From Microcaldota archaeon (lineage in GTDB: Archaea; Micrarchaeota; Micrarchaeia; Anstonellales; Bilamarchaeaceae): a stretch of 9,467 nucleotides of DNA. The stretch spans positions 1-9,467 of the forward strand of contig JACCLJ010000110.1 in the NCBI GenBank assembly GCA_013425425.1. Reading direction: 5' to 3'. This document shows positions 1-6,688 of this stretch, in pieces. The notes below the pieces were generated by a model. It was not told the DNA's origin. It saw only the letters and a list, made by a program, of their open reading frames with translations, and did no database searches. The position numbers and the translations under genes were made by a program. Position 1 is the first letter of the stretch, and each line of letters opens with the position of its first letter.

Positions 1-824
1 GCAACTGCGCTTCCCATTCCGCCGTGTACCTGGTGCTCCTCCGCGGTCACCACGAGCCCCGTCTTCCTCGCATACTTCACAATCGTCTCCTTATCAATCG
101 GCTTTATCGTATGGCAGTCAATAACCGCCGCATCTATCCCTTCCTTTGCAAGTTCCTCCGCGGCAAGCAATGACTGGTAAACCTGCAGACCATGCGCGAT
201 TATCGCGACATCATTTCCATCCCGGCAAACGTTCGCCTTCCCGATTTCGAAAGGAGTGCGCTCCGTGGTGAATGTCGGGGTTTTATCCCGGGACGTGCGT
301 ATGTAAACGGGCCCCCTGTGCGCAAGCGCGGCCAACATCATCTTCTCCGCCTCGACAGCATCTGCCGGCGCCATTACGACGAGATTCGGCAGCGTCCTCG
401 TAATCGCTATATCCTCGAGCGCCTGGTGCGAAGCACCGTCCGGCCCGACAGTCAGCCCGCTATGCGAGCCGTGGATTTTAACATTGGAGTCGTTGTAGCA
501 TATCGAAACCCGTATCTGGTCCCAGTTCCTTCCAGGAGAAAATACCGCATAAGCCGAGATGACGGCAACCTTGCCGATGGATGCTATCCCAGAAGCAACG
601 CCGGCCATGTTCTGCTCTGCGACACCTAGCTGCACGAACCGCTTCGGGAATTTCTCCGCAAATTCATTTACGCGCGTCGATTCCGCAACGTCCGCGCTCA
701 GCACCCAGATATTCTCGTTCTTCGCTCCCTCTTCAGCGAGCGCCTTTCCAATGCCCTCCCTTGTCGCCTTCTTCTCTTTGGGAGAATGGATGCTTTCTAT
801 GAGGTTCATCTCTGCGTTCATCAT
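1..824 (-). CDS. tkt: Transketolase, C-terminal subunit (partial, 3' end outside window)
   Basis: This is the pyrimidine-binding and C-terminal half of thiamine-diphosphate-dependent transketolase, encoded separately from the N-terminal half as in many archaea. With its partner it moves two-carbon ketol units between sugar phosphates in the cytoplasm. I translated it by hand from the minus strand: 274 codons are visible and the frame is open at the window edge. LGVAEQNMAG at about residues 66-75 carries the expected catalytic glutamate (E70) that activates the thiamine ring. SHSGLTVGPDGASHQALEDI follows mid-protein, and EEHQVHGGMGSAV, typical of the start of the last domain, lies at the edge, so roughly 30-40 residues are probably missing. 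ATG codons occur at 833, 824 and 821. I chose 824 because GGAGG lies exactly 9 bases upstream, the same spacing as in the preceding gene. It begins one base after the upstream TGA, implying translational coupling. Confidence 0.93.
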   Translation of the reverse strand, partial: MMNAEMNLIESIHSPKEKKATREGIGKALAEEGAKNENIWVLSADVAESTRVNEFAEKFPKRFVQLGVAEQNMAGVASGIASIGKVAVISAYAVFSPGRNWDQIRVSICYNDSNVKIHGSHSGLTVGPDGASHQALEDIAITRTLPNLVVMAPADAVEAEKMMLAALAHRGPVYIRTSRDKTPTFTTERTPFEIGKANVCRDGNDVAIIAHGLQVYQSLLAAEELAKEGIDAAVIDCHTIKPIDKETIVKYARKTGLVVTAEEHQVHGGMGSAV

Positions 825-825
825 A

Positions 826-1683
826 TCACTCATCCTCCTCCGCAATCGTCTGCCTCTCTTTCTCAAGCTCTTCTATCGCCTTCTTCGCCTGCTCATCGCC
901 CGGGGATTTTCCGTGCCACTCGGTCAGGAATTCCATGAAGGATATCGCCTTGCCGGGCACCGTATGCGCTATTATCACTGTCGGCTTCTCATACACCGCC
1001 TTGCTCTCCTCGCAGGCATCTATGAATTTCTTTATGTTATGGCCGTCAACGCTTATCACATTCCAGCCGAAGGAACGGAATTTTTCTGCAAGCGGCTCAA
1101 GCGGCATGACCTCTTCGGTATATCCGTCTATCTGGATATTGTTCCGGTCGATCACCGCGGTAAGGTTTCCGAGCCTGTGCTTCCCGGCAAGCATTGCAGC
1201 CTCCCAGCACTGGCCCTCGTCGAGCTCGCCATCGGACATCATGCAATATGTCCTCCATTTCCTCCTCTCCCTCTTGGCGACTATCGCCATGCCCACTGCA
1301 ATCGAAAGCCCCTGCCCCAGTGGCCCGGAGGAGTTTTCTATCCCCGGCAGCGAACCCCTGTGCGGATGGCCCTGGAGCCGTGAACCTAATTTTCGAAGCG
1401 TAAGCAGTTCTTCCTTCGGAAAATAACCCGTATTCGCCAAAGCGGCATAAAGGACCGGGCAGACATGGCCGTTTGAAAGCACCAGCCTGTCCCTCTCTGG
1501 CCATTCAGGATTCCTCGGGTCATGATAAAGGACGTTGAAGAACAATGCAGCGTAGATGTCGGCAAGGCCTATGGCGCCCGCAGGGTGGCCCGATTTCGCG
1601 GCCTGCAGCATGCGGACAACATCCTGCCTTATTTCGTTCGCCTTCAGCCTCAGCTGCTTTATGTTATTTATTTTTTTGAACAT
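826..1683 (-). CDS. tkt: Transketolase, N-terminal (thiamine diphosphate-binding) subunit
   Basis: This 285-residue protein is the diphosphate-binding half of transketolase and should form the active enzyme with the C-terminal subunit encoded just downstream. Visible family motifs are KSGHPAGA with H33, SNGH with H72, the GHP loop with H106, the thiamine-diphosphate motif SDGELDEGQCWEAA from residue 150 (the common first Gly is Ser; D151 is the expected metal ligand), and the motif's closing asparagines N181-N182. WHGKSPGDEQ near residue 257 is the usual end of this domain. The length fits stand-alone N-terminal subunits. The start overlaps the end of the epimerase gene by 16 bases and has GGAGG at 1693-1697 with a 9-base spacer. 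The last coding bases carry the ribosome-binding site of the next gene. The pair could alternatively act as a 1-deoxyxylulose-5-phosphate synthase-like enzyme, but the separate halves and the epimerase neighbour favour transketolase. Confidence 0.95.
   Translation of the reverse strand: MFKKINNIKQLRLKANEIRQDVVRMLQAAKSGHPAGAIGLADIYAALFFNVLYHDPRNPEWPERDRLVLSNGHVCPVLYAALANTGYFPKEELLTLRKLGSRLQGHPHRGSLPGIENSSGPLGQGLSIAVGMAIVAKRERRKWRTYCMMSDGELDEGQCWEAAMLAGKHRLGNLTAVIDRNNIQIDGYTEEVMPLEPLAEKFRSFGWNVISVDGHNIKKFIDACEESKAVYEKPTVIIAHTVPGKAISFMEFLTEWHGKSPGDEQAKKAIEELEKERQTIAEEDE
834..838 (-). promoter_or_regulatory. Shine-Dalgarno site deciding the transketolase C-subunit start
   Basis: GGAGG on the minus strand lies inside the end of the N-subunit gene, 9 bases before ATG 824. 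The in-frame ATG at 833 directly abuts it and is therefore an unlikely start. The same 9-base spacing is used by the preceding gene. Confidence 0.7.
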
Positions 1684-2336
1684 GCGTGATGCCCTCCCTC
1701 TGCGGCTTTTTTAATCTCCATAATTGCCTTCCTCACATTGCCTGCCCCGAATATTGCGCTTGCTGCGGCAAGCCTGTTCGCCCCGGCAGCTGCAGCCCTT
1801 CCTGCGGTTTCCGGCCCTACGCCACCATCAACCTCGATATTCGCATGAGGTTTTCTTCTCCGCAGCTCCCGTATCCTATTTTCCACATCAGGAATATATT
1901 TCTGATTCGAAAATCCCGGATGGACGGCCATCACAAGAAACTCGTCCGTCTCGTCTATATACTCTTCTATCCCGGCCAGGGATGTTTCGGGATTTACCGC
2001 GATGCCAAGGGGCACGACAAGCTTTTTGAGCACGTCCCACCTCTCCCTGCCAAGAACTTCCGCATGCACGAGATGAAGGCTTTTTTTTGCAAGCACGCCA
2101 AGCTTCGGAATCTCCTTCTCCGGCATCTCCACCATCCAGTGGAATATGTATTTTTTCTTCGGGTCGAGCGCCTTTACCGTCTCGTCGGTAGATAGCGTCG
2201 TGTTCGGCACGAACCTGCCGTCCATCATGTCTATATGAATAGTTTTCACGTAGGGGGAGACGAGGGATATCCTGCGCATCATGTCCTCCCTTGTTTTTGA
2301 GAGCACCGCTGGTATCACTTCTAGATGTTTCTCCAT
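1668..2336 (-). CDS. rpe: Ribulose-phosphate 3-epimerase
   Basis: This 222-residue cytoplasmic TIM-barrel enzyme interconverts ribulose 5-phosphate and xylulose 5-phosphate, supplying the donor substrate of transketolase. The sequence shows HIDMMDGRFVPN (residues 34-45), in which H34 and D36 are the expected metal/catalytic ligands; HWMVEMP with metal ligand H66; VHPGFSNQ at 138-145; and EVDGGVGPETA, in which D170 is the second catalytic acid. NRLAAASAIFGAGN near 187-200 is the phosphate-binding end. HWM replaces the commoner HLM, a mild change. The length is normal for the family. It is the first gene of a three-gene operon with both transketolase subunits, and its last 16 bases overlap the transketolase N-subunit start. 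ATG 2336 aligns with the usual N-terminus (EVIPAVLS). A weak GGTG lies 9 bases upstream. Confidence 0.95.
   Translation of the reverse strand: MEKHLEVIPAVLSKTREDMMRRISLVSPYVKTIHIDMMDGRFVPNTTLSTDETVKALDPKKKYIFHWMVEMPEKEIPKLGVLAKKSLHLVHAEVLGRERWDVLKKLVVPLGIAVNPETSLAGIEEYIDETDEFLVMAVHPGFSNQKYIPDVENRIRELRRRKPHANIEVDGGVGPETAGRAAAAGANRLAAASAIFGAGNVRKAIMEIKKAAEGGHHACSKK
1693..1697 (-). promoter_or_regulatory. Shine-Dalgarno site of the transketolase N-subunit
   Basis: GGAGG on the minus strand sits within the last codons of the epimerase gene, 9 bases before ATG 1683. It supports independent or re-initiated translation of the overlapping downstream gene. Confidence 0.7.
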
Positions 2337-2381
2337 CTGCAGCTACACCCGCCCACGATACTATTATTATCAGCTGTTTTG

Positions 2382-2390
2382 TTTAAAAAT
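2382..2390 (-). promoter_or_regulatory. TATA-like element for the rpe-transketolase operon
   Basis: ATTTTTAAA on the minus strand lies in the 82-base gap between the membrane-protein gene and rpe. A start site about 26 bases downstream would fall near 2359 and leave a short leader of about 23 bases carrying a weak GGTG. A T5 run just after the upstream stop (2410-2414) could help end the preceding transcript. This is inferred from composition and spacing only. Confidence 0.45.
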
Positions 2391-2418
2391 ACTTCTGAAA
2401 CGGCATGCGAAAAACCGT

Positions 2419-3420
2419 TCAGATGAAGTAGTTGGCCATTCGGTGGAGTTTGCCATCCCGCTCTTTCTCTTCCTGTTCTTTCATACGAATATGGCAACGC
2501 TCGCCTATCTGCCTTACTATATTATCCAATGTCGCTCCCAATATTATCGAAAGGAATATCGCTTCAGCAATTGTCATATTGACTATCTGCGTAACGAGCG
2601 GCATGGGCAGTATGCTCGTGAGCCGCCCGCTCATGTCATAAAAGCCCGTTATAATGGCGGAAGAGACATACATGTTCACCATATACGCCGGTATCGCAGC
2701 GGCCGATGCCACGGCATGTATCGGCATCGCATCCTTGTAAAACCGTTTGATTTTCCCTAAAAACGAGTCCGCGCATTTCGAGTAGTAATCCTTGTTCAGG
2801 GCAAACCATGCAACCTGAAAAGAGAGGACCGCTGGAAAATAATCGCCGATTATGTTTCCGATTACTCCCTTATATGCATTCCCGCTGATATAGTGGAAAA
2901 GGCTGCCAACGAGGGGCGCACAGATAAAAGAACCGACAATTTCGCTCAATGCAAGTGCACCGCCGAATCTAAGCTCCACTTTGCTTACCGTTTCCTCAAA
3001 TCCACCTATTCTCGATCCAGAAACCTCGCCCTGCTTCTTTGCCTCCTTTACTATCTTATAATCCTCCCAGAACCTTCTGAATATGGTTCTTGGATTGCAT
3101 GCGTCCAAGATGGATTTCAAATCCCATATTGGAGACGAAAAATAGAGTCTCTCCCCGAAAACGGTCGCGGCGAGGTTGCAGATGCCCCCTACCAGGGATG
3201 ACGCAGCCCATTCATTTTTCTGATCTTCGCCACGCGCCTCTTTTGCCTGCGGCTCCACCAGCCGGCCTTCAGGAATCGCTTCCGCAGCATGCTTGGATGG
3301 AACGCCTTTCTCATGGTACGCCCTCCAGGTAATCCTATCCAATCGTTCAAGTGCCCTGATAGGGATGGATTTCGCCAACGCAGGATGCCGTTCTAGCTTA
3401 AACGCTAGTGTTTTTACCAT
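2419..3420 (-). CDS. Multi-spanning membrane protein of unknown function
   Basis: I do not recognise the family of this 333-residue protein. What can be seen is a charged N-terminal region (about residues 1-70) with basic stretches and no signal peptide, then hydrophobic segments at about 72-88, 153-178, 184-208, 231-262 and 268-303. The last two are long enough for two passes each or for re-entrant hairpins, giving an estimated 5-7 membrane segments. A soluble stretch rich in charged residues (about 110-150) separates the first and second segments. The tail (about 304-333) is strongly charged. The core is rich in Gly, Ala and Ile, with GVIGNIIGDYFPA and small-residue runs. Codon use and base composition resemble the neighbours. 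It sits between the polymerase and the epimerase operon on the same strand, and a TATA-like element 27 bases before the ATG suggests its own leaderless transcript. The gene itself is well supported; its function is unknown. Confidence 0.8.
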   Translation of the reverse strand: MVKTLAFKLERHPALAKSIPIRALERLDRITWRAYHEKGVPSKHAAEAIPEGRLVEPQAKEARGEDQKNEWAASSLVGGICNLAATVFGERLYFSSPIWDLKSILDACNPRTIFRRFWEDYKIVKEAKKQGEVSGSRIGGFEETVSKVELRFGGALALSEIVGSFICAPLVGSLFHYISGNAYKGVIGNIIGDYFPAVLSFQVAWFALNKDYYSKCADSFLGKIKRFYKDAMPIHAVASAAAIPAYMVNMYVSSAIITGFYDMSGRLTSILPMPLVTQIVNMTIAEAIFLSIILGATLDNIVRQIGERCHIRMKEQEEKERDGKLHRMANYFI

Positions 3421-3443
3421 GCGTATCCATGTGTATAAAAGTG

Positions 3444-3451
3444 TTTAAAAA
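3444..3451 (-). promoter_or_regulatory. TATA-like element for the membrane-protein gene
   Basis: TTTTTAAA on the minus strand is centred about 27 bases before ATG 3420, which places transcription start at or next to the start codon. No Shine-Dalgarno site is seen, consistent with a leaderless message. A second AT-rich TTTTATAC at 3433-3440 is too close to the ATG to serve. Confidence 0.5.
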
Positions 3452-3497
3452 GGGATGTTTTAAGGAATGGGGCACGCAGCGAAACGCATTTATTGCC

Positions 3498-5867
3498 TTA
3501 TAAAAACGAGTCCAGCCCCTTCTGCTTCCCACCGATTTTCATCCCGTACTCATCATAACCCAGCTCCTTCAGGATTTTCATGACTGCTGGAAGCACCTGA
3601 TTGTTGATATAATAATCTGCATCGTAATCCTTTGCCATATCAAGCGGCACGGCTTTCTCCGAAATCGTCGCGCCTTTTTTCGATATGATGTACGAAATCC
3701 TGCTTCCGCGTTCTATATGCACGCCCTCCTTCATCGCCTTGCGCGCCGCGGAAAGCTCCGGGCTCGCCACTTCATATCCTCCCCGCGGGTCCTTGTTCAG
3801 CTGCGTGATTATCGCAAGCTCTTCAAACGGAACATTCCCGCTTCTCAGGCGCTCTATCGATTCCCTCACGATCGCAACCGCTTTCTCCTTGCTTCCCTCC
3901 TTCAGTATCGCCCCGAGCACTTTCCTCTGTGTCTCCTTCGCAATCGAGGACCAGTCCCTCCTGACAAGCTCGAAGCCCCGGATTTTTGTCCTTCCGTCCT
4001 CGCCAAGCAGCGCATACTTCTTCTTCGCCCCCTTCTCCTCCGCCTTCTTGCTGACGAAAACGCCGCGCGGATAAAACCCCTCAAGCTCAAGCTCCATCTT
4101 TTCAGGCAGGGAACGGTTAATCCCGGCCATGAAATCAGTGACGTCTTTCTTGTCTTTGTAGATGAGGAACACGCTATCAGTATCGGCGTAGAGAACCTTC
4201 AATCCTCTTTTCTCCGCAGCCTCTATCGTCTCGTGGATGTGCTTCCTCCCCCAGGCGGTTACGCTCTCCGCGCACTTCCTCGAATACCATCTTGAGCGCG
4301 CATACCCCAGATAGCCATAGAACGAGTTTGATAAAATTTTAATCGCCGTCGAGCGCGCAAGCAGCCTCGCATACTCATCGCTGCCGGGCTCGAGGGCCTT
4401 GAGCTGCTTCTTCAGCTTTGCCCTGAAATCTATGAGGTAGTCAAGAACGGCCGGGACGAGCCCCTTTGTTTTGGTTTCGAAAAATGCGCCGCTCGGCGAC
4501 TCCACAACCCCAATGCCGCGCCCGTTCGTAAGCGTCTCCGGGTCTATATTATACGAGACTATTATCGAAGGATACAGCCCCCTGAAGTCCAGCACTGCGA
4601 TATTATCGTAAATCCCGGGCTCGGGCAGTTTCACGAAAGCGCCCTGTATGGGGTTGTTCACCCTCTCCCCGATCTCCTCGCCCGCAGGCTTCGGCGGTAT
4701 GAGCATCCCCCTGCTCGCCGCGCTGTACATCAGGAGATTCTCGACAAGCTGCCCGCTGGTGGAAATGCACGTCTCGAAAAGCGGCATGCGCGTCAGCATG
4801 CTCAATTCCATCTCAAGCGGCAGGTATCTCTCCCCCAACTCTGCGGTAAGCTCCGCATCGGTCATGGAATAGAGCGCGATCTCATCCGTTCTGTTGTCAT
4901 CCCAGAGCTTCCACAGCTCCCCTTTCTTCATCTTCACCTTGCGCTTTCCAAGCACTTCCGATGCAATCGAATCGAGTGTGAATTCCTGTGCCTTAATCAC
5001 ACCAATGAAACCGAAAAACCTCATCATCGGATAGAGGTCCATATGGATGCGGCCGTCCACCTTCATGCCGTTGATCAGCCCCTTCTTTATCTTCCGGTGC
5101 ATGCCGTTCCATCTGCCGAGCGAGAAGACGATGCTATTTATTTTCGCTCTCTCCTCGAGATACGGGATGTCGAAGTTGCTGGTGTTATATCCGAAAAGGA
5201 CGTCCGGGTCTTCCTTTTTGACTATTTCGCCGAAGCGTTCGAGCATCTCCTTTTCGCTTCCGACGCTTTCCACGTAGCTCTCGCCCGATTTCTTGTAGGT
5301 TACCACGCCCTTTTTCTTTCCGCAGTAGCTTATCATGATTATCGGGTCTTTCATCTCCCGCGGCGCTCCGGACGGATTGTAGGTTTCTATATCGAATGCC
5401 ATCGTGCTTAGTTTCACACTTCCCGCCCCGGCACCGGCTATCCTCTTTATCAGCCGTCCCTCCCTTTCGTATTTTATAACGCCGTTCGGTATCAGCTGGA
5501 AATCGAAAATGAACCTCTTTGCAAACGGTATTTCGGATTCGTAGCACTGGAACGGCAATGCCTTCCGGAGCACGGGCACGTGCGCGGGCTTCCTGCAGAA
5601 TACCTTCAGCATCTTTTTCTTTTTCAGGCCCGCAAGCATCTCTACGGCTTCGACCTTAAGCGGGCTCACGGATTCGCCGGTTACGAAAATTTCCATCAGC
5701 TCTATCGCTTCCTTTTTTTCCTCCGGCGCATCGACAAGAAAATACGGGTCATACCCGTAGTAAAGCTTTCCCGTCTTGCTGCCGCTTTTGAGGAGAAGCG
5801 ACACGTACGTCTTTCCATCCTTTATGGTAGAGCCTGCATCCAAGAAATAGGCCTTCCTGACCGCCAT
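3498..5867 (-). CDS. polB: Family B DNA polymerase with 3'-5' exonuclease
   Basis: This 789-residue enzyme is a complete archaeal family B DNA polymerase, copying DNA at the fork or in repair with proofreading. The N-terminal domain keeps residues matching the archaeal uracil-sensing pocket (Y7, P41, V97, R101 by eye-alignment to the Pyrococcus enzyme). Exonuclease motifs are intact: DIE at 159-161 (Exo I), YNTSNFD at 227-233 (Exo II) and YSMTD at 333-337 (Exo III). Polymerase motifs are DFRGLYPSI from 427 (motif A), K510 to NSFYG at 514-518 (motif B) and DTDS at 562-565 (motif C), followed by KKKY near 615-618. The protein ends in QKGLDSFL (782-789), which fits the PCNA-interacting box Q-x-x-hydrophobic-x-x-aromatic. 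No intein or frameshift was seen. It is transcribed divergently from the KaiC-like operon. ATG 5867 has a TATA-like element centred about 25 bases upstream and no Shine-Dalgarno site, so a leaderless message is likely. Confidence 0.97.
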   Translation of the reverse strand: MAVRKAYFLDAGSTIKDGKTYVSLLLKSGSKTGKLYYGYDPYFLVDAPEEKKEAIELMEIFVTGESVSPLKVEAVEMLAGLKKKKMLKVFCRKPAHVPVLRKALPFQCYESEIPFAKRFIFDFQLIPNGVIKYEREGRLIKRIAGAGAGSVKLSTMAFDIETYNPSGAPREMKDPIIMISYCGKKKGVVTYKKSGESYVESVGSEKEMLERFGEIVKKEDPDVLFGYNTSNFDIPYLEERAKINSIVFSLGRWNGMHRKIKKGLINGMKVDGRIHMDLYPMMRFFGFIGVIKAQEFTLDSIASEVLGKRKVKMKKGELWKLWDDNRTDEIALYSMTDAELTAELGERYLPLEMELSMLTRMPLFETCISTSGQLVENLLMYSAASRGMLIPPKPAGEEIGERVNNPIQGAFVKLPEPGIYDNIAVLDFRGLYPSIIVSYNIDPETLTNGRGIGVVESPSGAFFETKTKGLVPAVLDYLIDFRAKLKKQLKALEPGSDEYARLLARSTAIKILSNSFYGYLGYARSRWYSRKCAESVTAWGRKHIHETIEAAEKRGLKVLYADTDSVFLIYKDKKDVTDFMAGINRSLPEKMELELEGFYPRGVFVSKKAEEKGAKKKYALLGEDGRTKIRGFELVRRDWSSIAKETQRKVLGAILKEGSKEKAVAIVRESIERLRSGNVPFEELAIITQLNKDPRGGYEVASPELSAARKAMKEGVHIERGSRISYIISKKGATISEKAVPLDMAKDYDADYYINNQVLPAVMKILKELGYDEYGMKIGGKQKGLDSFL

Positions 5868-5888
5868 GCAATACTATTGCCGCAGCCG

Positions 5889-5896
5889 TTTTAAAA
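5889..5896 (-). promoter_or_regulatory. TATA-like element for polB
   Basis: The perfect palindrome TTTTAAAA is centred about 25 bases before ATG 5867, in the 89-base divergent intergenic region. The spacing predicts a leaderless polymerase transcript, and no Shine-Dalgarno site precedes the ATG. Confidence 0.5.
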
Positions 5897-5917
5897 TGCT
5901 TGGCGGCTGGCTATAGG

Positions 5918-5927
5918 TTTATAATAT
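5918..5927 (+). promoter_or_regulatory. TATA-like element for the KaiC-like operon
   Basis: TTTATAATAT is centred about 35 bases before ATG 5957, which predicts a start near 5948-5950 and a leader of under 10 bases. A partial GTGAT at 5947-5951 sits 5 bases before the ATG and may or may not be transcribed. It lies about 21 bases from the oppositely oriented polB element, so the two promoters are nearly back to back. Confidence 0.5.
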
Positions 5928-5956
5928 TTCTAACATTAATTGAATCGTGATTTTTC

Positions 5957-6679
5957 ATGGCGCTTGAGATGGAAGTCGACGCAAACCTTCCTGTTATGAG
6001 GAAAAACAGGGTATCGACCGGAATACAGGAACTTGACCTCATCCTTGAAGGCGGATACCACCACCCGGCGAACGTCATGCTGCTCGGCCCGACCGGAATG
6101 GAGAAAGCGGTTTTCGCCTATCATTTCGCGGCAGCGGCAGACCCGAAAAAGGAGAACGTCTATTTCATATGCGGCGACTCCTCTCCGGAAGAAGTCATAA
6201 AGGCAGCGGAGAATTTCGGCATCGACCTGAACAGGGAAACCATATCCTTCATAGACTGCTACAGCGCAACGCTGGGCAAGAAAAAGGAGGCTGCGCCTGC
6301 CGAAAAGATAACCGTGCTCCAGAGCCCGGGCGCGCTGAACGACCTCTCGCTTGCGCTGAACGAGGCCATAAGGGCAAGCGCAGGAAAAAGGATACGGATC
6401 GTGTTCCAGACGCTCTCGACATTCGTTCTCTACAACCCGCCGGAATCGATAAACAAGTTCCTGAACGTCATTGAAGGAAGGCTCAAGAATGCAGGCGCAA
6501 CAACGCTCTATGTCGTGGAGGAGGGGGTTCATGACAAGCAGGCCCTTACGCTTCTCCAGAGGGGGATGGACGAGCTTTTCATGCTTGAGGAGAAAGGCGG
6601 AAAATTCCTGCTCATAGTACCGAGAATAACGATGTCCGTGCCGGTCAAACTTGGCGCATCCGGCGTGGTTGTCGTATAG
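5957..6679 (+). CDS. KaiC/RAD55-like RecA-fold protein with degenerate ATPase motifs
   Basis: This 240-residue single-domain protein has the layout of archaeal KaiC/GvpD/RAD55-type proteins. RVSTGIQELDLILEGG (18-33) is the typical lead-in to the nucleotide loop, VYFICGDSSPEEVIKAAENFGID (68-90) matches the conserved strand and helix after it, and DELFML (205-210) precedes the C-terminal strands. The motifs needed for ATP hydrolysis look lost. The Walker A loop reads GPTGMEKA (44-51), with Glu instead of Gly before the Lys and Ala instead of Thr/Ser after it. The paired catalytic glutamates of KaiC proteins are replaced by G73-D74. The Walker B aspartate position is Q151 (IRIVFQTLS). I infer a non-hydrolysing, possibly scaffolding or sensor protein. 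It is the first gene of a four-gene operon and is followed after 9 bases by a roadblock protein. ATG 5957 is preceded by a TATA-like element. The fold assignment is firm; the partner or signal it reads is unknown. Confidence 0.85.
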   Translation: MALEMEVDANLPVMRKNRVSTGIQELDLILEGGYHHPANVMLLGPTGMEKAVFAYHFAAAADPKKENVYFICGDSSPEEVIKAAENFGIDLNRETISFIDCYSATLGKKKEAAPAEKITVLQSPGALNDLSLALNEAIRASAGKRIRIVFQTLSTFVLYNPPESINKFLNVIEGRLKNAGATTLYVVEEGVHDKQALTLLQRGMDELFMLEEKGGKFLLIVPRITMSVPVKLGASGVVVV

Positions 6680-6684
6680 GTGAT
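6678..6684 (+). promoter_or_regulatory. Shine-Dalgarno site deciding the roadblock-protein start
   Basis: AGGTGAT begins within the stop codon of the KaiC-like gene and matches the archaeal anti-Shine-Dalgarno sequence. It leaves a 4-base spacer to ATG 6689. The upstream in-frame GTG 6680 and ATG 6683 lie within the site and are unlikely starts. Confidence 0.7.
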
Positions 6685-6688
6685 GCCT

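Noticed and set aside
559..1383. A 274-codon plus-strand frame opposite the transketolase genes
   Set aside because: The minus strand encodes both transketolase subunits with conserved motifs, and this frame spans their junction with no domain signal.
2401..2421. Possible terminator (T5 run) after the membrane-protein gene
   Set aside because: The run is short and has no convincing stem or multiple T-tracts, so it is mentioned with the rpe promoter but not called.
5957..6679. Functional RadA/RAD55 recombinase
   Set aside because: The protein is a short single domain with non-canonical Walker A and B motifs and lacks a DNA-binding helix-hairpin-helix N-terminus, and its neighbours are not recombination genes.
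6680..6688. Longer roadblock start at GTG 6680 or ATG 6683
   Set aside because: Both codons lie within the Shine-Dalgarno sequence AGGTGAT that best serves ATG 6689.
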